Assembly: GCA_030248215.1 (NCBI GenBank)
Contig: JASANG010001529.1
Location: forward strand, 1-64,000
DNA length: 64,000 nt
Direction: 5' to 3'
Source: Enoplolaimus lenunculus
Lineage: Eukaryota > Nematoda > Enoplea > Enoplida > Thoracostomopsidae
The stretch's first letter is position 1; each line of letters opens with the position of its first letter. The notes under the pieces were generated by a model, which searched no databases, was not told the origin of the DNA, and saw only the letters and a program-made list of their open reading frames with translations. Shown one piece after another: positions 54,086 through 64,000 of the stretch. The position numbers were made by a program, and so were the translations under genes.

Positions 54086-54190
54086 ATGGCAGCAGAATCT
54101 GCGGAAAGCGAAAAGCAAAAGGTTCCAGATGTCTGGGAAATCAAAACTCCGCCTACGGATGGTTCCATATTGCCGGCATTGGCTCATTTG
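54086..54190 (+). CDS. Candidate first coding exon of an unidentified gene (35 codons)
   Basis: Opens with an ATG in strong context (G at -3 and G at +4), reads 35 codons, and stops at a GTTAGT donor in phase 0. Base composition is clearly richer in G+C than the flanks and the codon choice looks coding-like. The peptide is hydrophilic with an acidic, Ser/Glu-rich start (MAAESAESEKQK) and contains DVWEIKTPP. T-rich sequence ending ACAG and TTTCAG lies 30-45 bases upstream and could be a cis or trans splice acceptor. I do not recognise the family. It could join the terminal exon at 58000, which is also phase 0. Confidence 0.38.
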
Positions 54191-54227
54191 GTTAGTTTCC
54201 ACTATTTTGGTCATTTGTTTTTATGGT

Positions 54228-54385
54228 ATAGGCCGTAATAATCAGGAGCGGACCGTTTTTCTGCGGGACTGCAGTAGAGTACGATTAAGCTTTAGACTAT
54301 TAATTTTTTGTTTACGCTTAGGCTTACGCTTCGTCTTAGGAAGATGCTTATACTACTGCTACGGCCCTGTTCTACACATTGGCCC
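54228..54385. mobile_element. MITE family D copy
   Basis: AGGAGCGGACCGTTTTTCTG to CTACGGCCCTGTTCTACACA and TTGGCCC. Lies in the intron after the 54086 candidate exon. Confidence 0.7.
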
Positions 54386-54684
54386 ATGTATCTATGTCTT
54401 TTGTGGACTCTTATTTATTTCATTGTTTTGGTTTGGATAAATTTTTTATCTTTTTTTTCTGCAAATGTAGTGATGATGTCTACGATTCGGACTTACTTAC
54501 TCAAACACCCGCTTTTACTTGTTTGCGAGTTGAATCTTTATTTCTACAGTTTGCCGCAGTCACATTTCGTTTTCCAACATAGGGGTGGAACTTTGACTTT
54601 TTCAATTATATACAAAGTGTTCAAAGTAACTAAAGCCGCTTCAAGTTATTTCACGGCGAAAGCTTCGGATATTGTTGTTTCTAC

Positions 54685-54882
54685 GGCCTATGTTACTTTT
54701 AGGGACGTTCCGGTTTCTGGTGGGTCTCTAAAACAGTAGGATTACACTCTCGACTACATTTTATTGCTTAGGCTTAGGCTTTAGGCTTAGGCTTAGGCTT
54801 AGAAAAACGCTTTTGCAACGCTTAATTTAGGCTTTGGCTTAGGAATACGCTTAATCTAACTGCCCTAAAATTAACGTTGGCC
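54685..54882. mobile_element. MITE family C copy with the longest TTAGGC run
   Basis: GGCCTATGTTACTTTTAGGG to CCCTAAAATTAACGTTGGCC. At 54766-54806 the hexamer GCTTAG is repeated six to seven times with one slip. Confidence 0.8.
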
Positions 54883-55087
54883 GTTTCTGCGATATTAAGC
54901 AGTACTCAACTATAATCGTTTTCTTTATAAAATATTCAGCTTTTAAGCTGCTGTATAATTTTGTAATAAAACCAAATCTACTAGTATGAGCATGAAATGG
55001 TAGAAAATTAGTGGGTTCACTGTTTTAAAATAGTTTTTTACGTCAGAAAAAAGCATTTTAAGCTAATCATAGGTTATAAGTGCGGCA

Positions 55088-55262
55088 CCACTAGCGGATC
55101 CAGAGGGGGGCAGGGTACATACGCCACCGTCGGAATTTTTTTCGGTACAAAATAAATAATTTCGCTACCTTCAGAAAATTGCTACACATATAGCACACAG
55201 TAAATTTACGTTTCATAACTTTAGTCAGCACCCGTCAGAAATTTCTGGATCCGCCGTTGGTG
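55088..55262. mobile_element. MITE family B copy
   Basis: CACTAGCGGATCCAGAGG to AAATTTCTGGATCCGCCG, with TCGCTACC and a G-run after the left end. Confidence 0.75.
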
Positions 55263-55689
55263 GGCACCCTCTACGCTAGTGGTTATCAACCGTGCCATTG
55301 TTAATATAAATTCCGTGCCCAACCACTGAAGTACACAAGTCATCCAACGTTTTCCAGCCCCGCCCTGAAAAATGTGGTACCGAAATTCAAAGGCTTCCTC
55401 CTATAAAACATCGAAATCAAGAAATTTCACACGTACGCAGTACGCAAAGTTTTTCTGTATTCCAACTAAAGTTGAAAATTCAAAATTTTAAATTTCCTAT
55501 TCTAAACGACACAATGCCGCTGTATTAAAAGCACTAGTTTTTTTCGGATAGCAGCGCACCTGAACACAAAATGTCTGTAATCTTTGAAATTGTATTGTTT
55601 TAATGCTATAAAGAAATTTAAGCTCAAAATTTTATAGATTCGCAGAGCTTACTGTGATCCGGGTAACATGTTTCCGCTGAATGTAATTT

Positions 55690-55985
55690 ATTTGCGAACC
55701 AATAGAACCACTTGAGTTTTTTTATTAAAGCTGGAACGCTGCACATACGTATTTTTGACAACGTTCTAGAACAGGAGTAAACAATGTTTTTGACAATACA
55801 TAATAAAGAAATCGTTCTACAAAACAATTTGTACCTACACATAGATTCAACTGGTGATTAAACTTAGTTGCGAACAGAGAGAACCAAACGACTCATGTGT
55901 AATCTATATTATTGAAGCTGGAACGCCTCACATAGGTATTTTGGGCAAAGTTCCAGTGCAGGAGTAAACAATGTTTGGCTAAAAG
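55690..55985. repeat. Tandem repeat, about 175-bp period, two copies
   Basis: TGCGAACCAATAGAACCA and GCTGGAACGCTGCACATACG, then GGAGTAAACAATGTTTTTG, recur as TGCGAACAGAGAGAACCA, GCTGGAACGCCTCACATAGG and GGAGTAAACAATGTTTGGC. Confidence 0.75.
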
Positions 55986-56227
55986 TTAAATTTATGAATG
56001 AAATGATTGAAACTTGTACCAATATTCTCAAATGTGTGAAGCACATATTGCCATTTTTTCGAAATTTCTGTGTTGACCACTTTCGAATTTTAAAAACTGA
56101 AGCGAGCCAAAACGTACCGATTCTGCTAGAGCATATTAACCTTGGCTGACGATGCTGCAACGCTTTAGAGCCGCAGCCACACGCTGCAGTCTGTACGCAC
56201 CCTCCCAGCGAGGAGATCGGAATTTCT

Positions 56228-56430
56228 GAAATAAGTTTTTGTTTTTAATATTTGTATGAGCCAAAAAAAACGTTTCGAGCGAAGCAAGCCTAGAAGCAAA
56301 CGCTAAATCTTAATTCAAAATTTTCTGAAATAAGTTTTAGTTTTTAATATTTGTATGAGCCAAAAAATAACTTTTTGAGCGAAACAAGCCTAGAAACAAA
56401 CGCTAAATCGTAATTCAAAATTTTAGTTTA
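56228..56430. repeat. Tandem duplication, about 100-bp period
   Basis: TTTCTGAAATAAGTTTTTGT through AAACGCTAAATCTTAATTC occurs twice with few changes. Confidence 0.85.
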
Positions 56431-56888
56431 GTGTCAGTTCAGTGAAGGAAACAATTCCTGGTTTTCCTATATATCAAGCATGTTTTACACCTGAAAGCTA
56501 TAAATGTCTAGGCAACAAACATTCGAAACAAATGTAGTACAGTAGTAATAGTGAAGTAAAGCTCCCGAGCGAAGCGTGCGAAATATATTAGACGCCTTTG
56601 TCGCACTATAAAAAATGTATGCAATGTTATAATACAAAGTGCTTTGTCGTATGTCAGCTTAGGGGTGATTGAAAAATTTCGGTGATTCCAGTAACAGCTG
56701 AATCTTAAACAAGAGTACTTAAGTAAAATTTCAGAAACCCAGCCAGTAAGTTATAATGATACTGATACTTGTGAAGTTTTCCAGGTACCCCTGAGCAGTT
56801 TGCGATTTTAGCTTAGTTATTAACTTTAGTATGCACTGCTTATTTCGTAAACATTCATTAAAATATTGGCATTCCGCGTACCGTTCAG

Positions 56889-56947
56889 ACGTCTTGTTCC
56901 TCAGCGAAGCGATTGCTGATGATCCTGAACTCGTTCGTTTCAAACAA
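56889..56947 (+). CDS. Weak candidate internal exon
   Basis: Between GTTCAG and a GTTAGT donor one frame reads VLFLSEAIADDPELVRFKQ, which looks coding, and ends in phase 0, so it could be followed by the exon at 58000. Incoming phase is 1, so it cannot follow the 54086 exon directly and another exon would be needed between them. The frame is also open upstream to 56831. Family unknown. Confidence 0.2.
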
Positions 56948-57504
56948 GTTAGTTTTAAGCTAAAAATAGATCACGTTAAAGGTGGGCTAAAATTTACAAT
57001 AACGACAAATTGTTCTTAAATGATTATATCAATTCGGTTATCTATTCTGGCTGTTTCCATACTTGTTCGATGTGAAATTGTAGCCACTCTTATACTGTAT
57101 ATGACTCGCCTTATAAAACGTTTTTGCACATGGACGCGAAAGCAGCATTTTAGAAGTGGCTGAACAAAATGATAAATGTGACCCCCACGATAAAACTATG
57201 TTTCGTGTATTTTAAAACACACGACTGTGGAGCAAATGCCTTGATCAGGGCGGAAATTCTTGCAAAAACATAAAAGGATACGAACTAGAACTGAAAAAAT
57301 ACCACATTTCGCATCGGAACCGAATAGTGAATAATACCAGATTTATCCAAACAGGCAACATGATCCCACGAAATTCACCCGCAAGCAGCCGAACGCATAT
57401 TGCATTTTCAGGCAGACAAGTGCCAAAGCATAGGTGAAACAACGAAAATACTTCCCAAGCGATGATCCGAACGCTTGCCGCATATTCTACCAACTTGGAG
57501 TCAA

Positions 57505-57680
57505 TAGAGTCAGGACCAGAGCAGGCACCCGCTCATACCCGCATTTGGGGGCCCGCACTCCAAAATGCCCCCCACCATAATAAGATTTTAAACAAAAAAA
57601 ATTGAATAATATTTTGATCTTCGCTAGGGGTTGCCACCCTGGAATTTTGGAGGCCTCCACCCAAGCCAGCCTGCTTCGGC
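57505..57680. mobile_element. Decayed GC-rich repeat related to 10475-10680
   Basis: ACCCGCATTTGGGGGCCCGC, AAATGCCCCCCACC and GAGGCCTCCACCC follow the same order as in the upstream copy. Confidence 0.5.
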
Positions 57681-57999
57681 ACTGAATAGAGTTGTTAGAG
57701 CTGTACAAAAGACTGCGCGAGCGAAGCAAACGTGAAACGATATACAACTTTTGCATTGAACTCTTTGACAATATTTTCTTCTGTACGGGTACGCGGCTAT
57801 AAAGGCGAGTTGGCGCTATACTTTTCAGCTCGGGTCGAAGCGAGCGAGAACTTAGACGCAACTTTGTGTAAAATTGTTTTAGTGATAGGTGACTGATTGG
57901 ATTCACTTCGTTTTGTAAAATCGCAATCCAACAAACGTAGAGGGCAAAATGCTGGTTTTATTAAAGTATTGTTCTAGAATTGCATCTTTGCTTCTATAG

Positions 58000-58095
58000 A
58001 ATTCGCCGGAATATAGCGCCGTAGAATTTATATTAAAACAATATGAACACACCAACTATGTTGAAGAACTAAAACTGATAACCAAGTACTACTGA
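58000..58095 (+). CDS. Candidate last exon of an unidentified gene (31 codons plus stop)
   Basis: Follows a good acceptor (TTTGCTTCTATAG). Reads in phase 0 a charged, Tyr-rich peptide starting NSPEYSAVEFILKQYE and ending LITKYY, then TGA. An AATAAA lies near 58399. Codon use looks coding. It shares no similarity with the two SLC6 last exons, so I do not treat it as a third one. Joined to 54086-54190 alone it would give a 66-residue protein. Missing exons are equally possible. Confidence 0.35.
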   Translation, partial: NSPEYSAVEFILKQYEHTNYVEELKLITKYY

Positions 58096-58692
58096 GTTCA
58101 GGGTGAAACTCGAATTATAAACAAAAACCTGCAAGTAATTCGAGCTTGAAACTGGACCGTAATTTTGCATTAAATTTTTTTGAAGACACGAGCTTGATTG
58201 GATTGAATTAATTGCGCAAAATTAAAATCCAAAAACGTGGTATTTTTTCAAAAGTGGGGGTATTTGCTCCTTTGCCGCCCCCCGGATAAAACAGCCGCTG
58301 TTATCGAATACGATTCACATATTACCACCCGGACTACGTTTGTGATTATGAGTTGATATTTCTTAAAAAATTAAAAACTCTTTAATTTTGTTTATGCCAG
58401 AAATAAAAACATTGTCGAAACCAGAAATACCAAAATATGGTTTGCATTTGGTGTTCCTGAAAGTTTATTTTTCTGGTTCCGCTTGTATATAATATGGTAT
58501 TTTTTCTCAAACCTTATTGGTCCAAAATGGTGTTTGATTTGGTTTTCCTGCCCACGAACCATTGGTTGTCATTGACATCATTTGTAAATTTCAGATATGA
58601 ATAGTTGCATTATATTTTTGACAGGTTTAGGCAAAAAAGGCTGGGTTCGGTGGGTGAGGATACTTGTTGCGATTCGAAGATTTACAGTTTTT

Positions 58693-59035
58693 TGTCAATG
58701 TATAGAACAGGGCCAGAACAGTAGTATAACCATATTTCTAAGCCTAAGCGTTAGCGGAAGCGTAACAATGAGGTTATACCTAAGACTAAGCTTAAGCCTT
58801 AGCAAAACCAGTCTAAACCTAATAAGCTTAAGCGAACGTAGGGAATATCATATGATACTGTAAGACAAAACGTGACGGATACGTGATGTTTGGGTTACAT
58901 CGCAGACAAAATGTTACCAATATATACAACGTGACAAAACGTGACCCAGCTGCACCATTTATGACGTGAACACCGCATTACTCTATTAATTGCAGTCCCA
59001 CAGAAAAGCGTTTCGCCCAGATCTTTGCATGGGCC
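58693..59035. mobile_element. MITE family D copy interrupted by a family E fragment
   Basis: Left GTCAATGTATAGAACAGGGC, right GTCCCACAGAAAAGCG and TTTGCATGGGCC. Between about 58836 and 58980 lies an inverted half of a family E element, ending GACGTGAACACCGCATTA. Confidence 0.75.
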
Positions 59036-59314
59036 GAGTTTTTATAGCGAATTTTCTGTTTTGATACTGGTACATCACAAGTTGTGCTGAAGGTGCAAGA
59101 TTTTTGAATCTGTGTTGTATGATCAATGCCATATATTTCGCCTATTTTAGTTAGAAAACACATTTTGCGCTTCAGATAAACCGTTTTAGCATGGAATAAT
59201 TTTCAGTATGGTTACGTTGGGGGAATGATACATCCCAAAGCCCCCATGAATCCACCACTGAGGTTTGGTTCTCAGATTTTGGGCTTAAACGAACAACGCT
59301 CTAGAGTATACCCA

Positions 59315-59522
59315 TAAAATTTTATTAATTCTTTCTGAGTTAATATCAGTTAACATTAATAACTCACTCTGAGTTGAGTTAATTCCAGGTGAGTTGACGA
59401 ATTAACCAAGAATGAGTTGAATTAACTCACAATTCGAAGTTCTCAAAGTTCTAATTTAGAGTCAGCGATTTAACTGATTCTGCACTAAAATGAACTCACG
59501 GGAATTAACAGTTAACAGTGTG
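59315..59522. mobile_element. MITE family J, copy 2
   Basis: AACTCACTCTGAGTTGAGTT and many like words. The right end is GGAATTAACAGTTAACAGTG; the left end has decayed. Confidence 0.6.
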
Positions 59523-60099
59523 GATGTAAAAGTGAAAGTTGCCATTTAAGCACCTCAGAACCAGAAAAATACATCACTAAAAATTTTCCGTATCAGCGAC
59601 TATACCCTGAATATTAAATATAATAGTTTGGTATTCAATGACGTTTCTAAGCACTTAATGTAGCATAGCTGTCCAGAGGGTCAGCGCTCGCCTACTAGTT
59701 TTCGTTAATATCAAGTGCAAACACTAGTTTAATGACCCATCCGCCAAGGGTTTGCTAATTCTACCTTAAGAACCTTTATATTAGCTATTTTTCCCGGCGC
59801 AGGCCCTACCAATCTAAATTCCTCGGCACGCCGCTGTTAGAAAATTGTTCAAGCTCAAGTGTTTCTATTTAGCTTACAAAATACAATAATGATGCTTCAG
59901 ATGTGCATTTTTAGTTTAAAGGAGACGTTTGGTTAATATATTTAGCATAGTTGAAGCCGTGCTTTGATGGTGATAAAGATTATCGGATATTGTTCAAAGT
60001 TGCGTCAGAAAAGACGCGAGTTACAACTAGACAAAGCTTAAACCTGAGCCTATGCATGGACCACAGCTTAAGCGTAGCCTTAAGACTAAGGATCGAAGT

Positions 60100-60302
60100 A
60101 TTGAACACGGCTGTAACAGTAGTAGCAGCACATTTCTAAGCCTAAGCCTAAACCCAAGCTGAAGCAGAGGAATAAGCTTATTATACCTAAGCCTAAGCCT
60201 AAGAATAAAAGTCTTAGCCTAGCAAAAACTTTGTTTAAAGCTTATCTAACTCCATTGCGGTGCCACAGAAAAACTTTGCGCCCCCGATTTTTACATGGGC
60301 CT
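60100..60302. mobile_element. MITE family D copy
   Basis: ACACGGCTGTAACAGTAG to TGCCACAGAAAAACTTTGCG and TTTTTACATGGGC, with CCTAAG runs. Confidence 0.7.
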
Positions 60303-61315
60303 GACTGAGGAAGTCTAGCTATTGCTATTAGAATGAGTCTAAACATAATCCTGATGCAACGCTTACGTCTAAATCTAAGTTTGAAACCAAACTTAAATCT
60401 AAAGGATAACTGCAAGGAGTTTAGTCGTTTGGCATGGCTTAGAATTATTAGCTGCATTACTCCAGTTTGACTACAATAACGAATAGTTTCCATAGTCAAC
60501 TTCTGTTAATATCGCAAAGGCAGATCTCGGAGGAATCCAGGGATCGGATCCCCTAACGGAACCATGAAAAATTAAAAATTTGAATTTTCGATTATGCCAA
60601 AATTGCGTCCGGCGTCTCACTCGCTTCGCTGGAAAACTTTACTACCGTGACTAATTTCATACTTTTACAGGCTTCAGAGTGAACCCGCTGGCTTGATACA
60701 TAGATGTCAGAGATTCTCGCTCCCTGCGCTAGCTCGTAAAAGCCTTTGCGTGACGTTTATGCCGTCCCACAACGGCCGGACTTTTTGCCCTACTTGTTAT
60801 AAGGCTTATGTTCTGTGTATCGACCAGTAAAAAGACAACGTATTTATTAAATGTTTTGTATTTCGGACATATATTAATATTTTAAGCCGGCTTCACCTTT
60901 TCAATTCAACAGTTCGCATCTCCAGTTGAAATTGTTGTTTTCGGGAGGGTATCATCCAAGGGAACTAGGGGCTCGGCTACCCTTGGATTGCGCCACCGAA
61001 AAATCTTCGATCCGCCATTGTGATATGCGTCGACGGTATGATTGGCTATTATTGCTACTTTACTCATGTGAACTTGCAACATCTAACTAGTAAGATTTAT
61101 ATGAACAACTGGAACCGCCCCGAACAAGAGTCCCCGCCCCAGAGAGGTGACAAAAACGTGTAGCTTTGTTTTAGGCTATTAATTTTCAAGAAATTCAAAC
61201 TAATCCTCGTATTTCTAATTCCAGTAAGTACGGGTTTAAAATACAGATTGACACACGCCAAAACTGAAGGCGAACAAAAATTTGAAGTGACTTAATAGTG
61301 AAAATACAGTGCTTC

Positions 61316-61399
61316 ATGGCTCATACTCAATCTGGTTCGTCCACAGCTGCGGCAAAGTATGCAGATGACGCTAAACTACAAGGAGAAGAAGACGATGAG
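61316..61399 (+). CDS. Candidate first coding exon of a gene running off the right end (28 codons)
   Basis: ATG with G at +4, 28 codons, then GTGAGT in phase 0. The peptide begins MAHTQSGSSTAAAKYADD and ends in an acidic run EEDDE. The last third of the exon plus the donor and 60 bases of intron are repeated in tandem 95 bp downstream (61462-61554). A possible continuation is at 62674. I do not recognise the protein. Confidence 0.4.
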
Positions 61400-61554
61400 G
61401 TGAGTATAAAATATTACAGGAGTGACTATTAATTAATAAGAGCGATTTGATTTTGAACCGTGACTCTAAATTACAAGGAGAAGAAAACGATGAGGTGAGT
61501 ATAAAATATTACAGGAGTGACTATTAATTAATAAGAGCGATTTGATTTTGAACC
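61366..61554 (+). repeat. Tandem duplication of exon end plus donor (95-bp period)
   Basis: The segment holding the last codons of the 61316 exon, its GTGAGT donor and the start of the intron occurs twice, almost identical, with donors at 61400 and 61495. Reading through the first donor meets a stop within about 12 codons, so the second donor would not give a longer protein. Confidence 0.85.
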
Positions 61555-62184
61555 GGAGTATTTGTGACACCAAAAGTTGTACTGCCGCTTGGCATCCATA
61601 TTTTAAACGTATGATGGTAAACTTTTTATGGAATAATGACGAATTAAATGTGTAACCAGGGTATGGATAATTTTGTTAGGGACATGAAGGAACTGTTGCA
61701 CTAAATCTCAGGGTTCAGGGCCATTTTTAAGCTGCTTATTTATATATTTATTCGATTTTGTTTATTTTATTCATTAACTTATTTAGTTATCTATCTTGCA
61801 TTCATTTCATTAGTAATGGCCATCGGATGTTTTTTCATACCCGGTTATGCGGCAATTCTTGCCGAATATTTATCCGGAAACCAGGATATATCGGCATATC
61901 CGGATATCCGAAATTAAATCTTCTATATCAGATATCCGAAGCTCAATTTTGCGTTTTTTTGTTCAAGAACCTCAATTTTCGTTTCTTTAGTACTTAATTA
62001 ATTTGATTTGGTTCGTCTCCGTTTGATTTAAACCACTGCAACGGAGATTCTATCGTCCCTCAAACTATACATACATACATGAGTCGTTTTACGTTCCAAG
62101 AAGAAAGAATCATATTGAAATTTACATAATACGCTAGATGGTACGAACATCAGCCAATGGTAGTTTTAGTAGTAACCCGCTTTC

Positions 62185-62500
62185 AACGTCGGATCCAGAA
62201 ATATCTGGCAGAGGGTGTGCTGGTAACTATATTGAAACGCTATTTTTCAGCGAAAAAATTTCTGAGGGTGCAAAATTGTAAGGTAGGGACTTTATCATTT
62301 TATCACAAGAAACTTTCTGAATGATAAAAATTGTAAGGTAGGGAGGACCTTATCATTTTTTCACAAAAAACATTCCGAAGGGTAAAAATTGTAAGGTAGG
62401 AACCGTATCATTTCATCACAAAAAATTTCTGAGATATAAATTGTAAGGTAGGGGGACCTTACTATTTTATCAAAAAAATTCTCACGGTAGAGTGTACGAT
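62185..62500. mobile_element. Family B element carrying an expanded unit
   Basis: Starts GTCGGATCCAGAAATATCTG. From 62264 to 62490 a unit of 58-62 bp (AATTGTAAGGTAGGGACC, TATCATTTTATCACAA) occurs four times. Confidence 0.7.
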
Positions 62501-62673
62501 TACTCACATCTCAGATGAAACAAAAAATATTTAAACCGGAAAAGATTAACGATTTGAAAACCGTTTTGCTATCATTTGCGCCCAGAGGTGTACGGGTGGT
62601 ACTAATGAAACTTTAATCTCTTGTGTATAGTTTAGCGACAAATATGCTGGTAAACCATTTTTTTTTGGTTCAG

Positions 62674-62721
62674 TTGTTTGCCTACGCCAAGGATTATGTA
62701 GCTATCATAACCATGAAGACG
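62674..62721 (+). CDS. Candidate short internal exon (16 codons)
   Basis: A strong acceptor, nine T then GGTTCAG, precedes LFAYAKDYVAIITMKT in phase 0, then a weak donor GTATTT. The phase fits the exon at 61316-61399. The frame stays open past the donor, so the right edge is uncertain. Family unknown. Confidence 0.27.
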
Positions 62722-62868
62722 GTATTTGATGAGTATTGCTTTTTTAAAATAACCCCAAAGCTTATACTTGACTTCACGGTTTTCAAACTGGCACTTTTAA
62801 ACGCTGTGATAAATAAACTTTTGAATTTCGATGAAAACTTAGCTAAAGTTACAAGGTCATGGCCCGCA

Positions 62869-63085
62869 GTCTCAAATGTGTGTAGCGCCTATCACCAGCT
62901 GCTGATAGGTCTTGTAACTTTCGGACCAGTGAATAGATACTGAGGCTCAAAATTAAAACACATTTGTCGCATATAACTTTCTTTACACCTGTACCAATTT
63001 TGAGTTTGGTAACTGAAATAGGTAGCGATTTTGATAACCTATTATACTAACTGATGACAGTTGCAATACACATTTGAGAATATGG
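62869..63085. mobile_element. MITE family H, whole copy
   Basis: GTCTCAAATGTGTGTAGCGC to CAATACACATTTGAGAATAT. Confidence 0.7.
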
Positions 63086-63316
63086 GCCAAGGAGTTGTTA
63101 TTCTTAAGCAGGAGCGTGATGTAAGTGAGTGTGAACGAGTTGTTAAAATAAACTCAGTTTTATCGTTGAGCTTTTGTTTTAAAGATACCAGACAATCCTG
63201 GGGACCGAAGCGGATGTCCGGTTTTTTGACTGATTAGCAAAATTTAGGCTAAATTCTACTTTTACAGGCGTAACAAACGGTACCTTAAGCGTATTCTTAA
63301 GTCGAAAAGTTTGATT

Positions 63317-63387
63317 GACGGCGTAGTCCAGAGGTTAAAACAGCTAACCGGTACTCCGTACATCGTGGGCTCGAGCCGCACCGCGTC
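63317..63387 (+). other. tRNA-like sequence, probably a pseudogene or SINE head
   Basis: A box TAGTCCAGAGG and B-box-like GGCTCGAGCC at the right spacing. GACG at the start pairs with CGTC at the end. The acceptor stem has two internal mismatches and I cannot fold a convincing anticodon arm. Confidence 0.4.
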
Positions 63388-63470
63388 CGTAGGATATGGT
63401 TCGTGTATGGCTCTTTATGGTACTGCTTAAACTTAGAACTACTTAAGCGTAAAATTTATAAGCTTCCAGC

Positions 63471-63868
63471 CAGGGTGCAGCCGGAATTTCGGTTCCGGTA
63501 GAGAAATCCGGTATTTTTCACTAACCGGTTCCGGTAAAAAATCCGGTATTTTTTTCACCGGAATTTTCCGGTATTTTCGGTATTGAAAACTGTCTCATTC
63601 GAAATTTAAGAAAAACTGACATATTATTCTTACGTATTTTTCTGAAATTGTCGAGCGTGTATTGCCAAAATGTTCAATTTGTGTCATACTTTATAATTGA
63701 TCATACGTTTCCAGCTACTGAAAGATTTTGGCATCCTAAATGGTGTGTTTACACCGTTAAAAGCGATAAAATAGCGTTAAAATGAATTTTTCGGTAACAA
63801 AAATTTTTTGTTTTCCGGTTCTGGTTCCGGTTCCGTTTCCTGTATTATATAATTCCGGTTGCATCCTG
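63471..63868. mobile_element. hAT-like MITE family L, copy 3
   Basis: CAGGGTGCAGCCGGAATTTC to AATTCCGGTTGCATCCTG, flanked by CTTCCAGC and CCTCCAGC (7 of 8 bases alike), again an 8-bp target duplication. Confidence 0.8.
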
Positions 63869-63897
63869 CCTCCAGCCTAAGGACGTGTCTAAGCTAA

Positions 63898-64000
63898 GGG
63901 TTGCGCTATACTCACTGCGCGTTGCCGGTCTTTCATCAATCAAGTACTGTTTGAACTGTAAAACCACTAGCCTTTATAATCTACAGCCGCTTCCTAGAGT
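63898..64000. mobile_element. Family N element, cut by the window end
   Basis: GGGTTGCGCTATACTCACTG matches the left end at 35052. The rest lies outside. Confidence 0.5.

Noticed and set aside
54308-54739. 143-codon open frame on the + strand
   Set aside because: Starts inside a family D MITE and ends inside a family C MITE, and the hydrophobic content comes from T-rich sequence.
57487-57906. 139-codon open frame on the - strand
   Set aside because: Lies across a decayed GC-rich repeat also found at 10475-10680. No domain or splice signals.
58000-58095. Third alternative last exon of the SLC6 gene
   Set aside because: Phase would allow it, but it lacks the KFKYT and APGY motifs shared by the other two and lies 24 kb beyond exon 13.
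1-64000. Reverse transcriptase, transposase, capsid or other mobile-element coding
   Set aside because: Looked for the usual motifs in the longer frames and found none. The elements seen are short and non-coding.
1-64000. CRISPR arrays, bacterial operons or rRNA genes
   Set aside because: Introns, MITEs and splice signals show nuclear eukaryotic DNA. Tandem arrays here have no spacers, and no rRNA-like sequence was seen.

Overview
The window is animal nuclear DNA: AT-rich, gene-poor and packed with short interspersed repeats. The one gene I can read with confidence is a split gene on the + strand for a divergent SLC6 (neurotransmitter:sodium symporter family) transporter. It has 13 constitutive coding exons from 22616 to 33937. 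These are followed by two homologous, phase-compatible last exons at 41133-41309 and 47599-47781, which imply two C-terminal isoforms of 624 and 626 residues. All introns are GT-AG, all phases join without a break, and the acceptors are mostly of the short TTTCAG type. That acceptor style, together with a TTAGGC-like hexamer (the canonical nematode telomere unit) recurring in several repeat families, suggests a nematode or a relative with a large genome. This is an inference, not a proof.

Layout. 1-22600: no gene recognised; many MITE-like inverted-repeat elements, a tRNA-headed SINE in two copies, AT microsatellites and a poly-A tract. 22616-47781: the SLC6 gene. Its introns hold a tRNA-like sequence, a satellite of about 48 bp made of acceptor-like units, foldback elements, a cluster of hairpins, a 42-bp minisatellite and a hAT-type MITE with an exact 8-bp target duplication. 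47782-64000: more MITEs and four or five unassigned candidate exons on the + strand (54086-54190, 56889-56947, 58000-58095, 61316-61399, 62674-62721) that may belong to one or two further genes, one of which probably runs off the right end.

Repeats. I group them into families A to X by shared termini. Best supported are A (ends like GGCCCGTAGCCAG, about 15 copies), B (ends like GGCGGATCCAG), C and D (ends like GGCCAATGTTACTTT or CCAATGTATAGAACAGG, interior rich in TTAGGC), E (CATATG palindromes), F (ACGACAATTCGTCG), G (TTATATCAAGAGTGG), H (CTCAAATGTGTGTAGC), I (CTCTCTAAAA), K (near-perfect 228-bp foldback), L (hAT-like CAGGGTGCAACCGG) and N (GGGTTGCGCTATACT). I saw no transposase, reverse transcriptase or capsid coding, so these look non-autonomous.

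Biology of note. The transporter keeps the family's fold signatures: the TM1 to TM2 register, the MELAVGQ motif, the EL2 cysteine pair, N-glycosylation sequons and both members of the cytoplasmic gate. It has lost the extracellular gate arginine and most side chains that bind Na+ and Cl- in characterised members. With its duplicated last exons, this makes it the most interesting object in the window.
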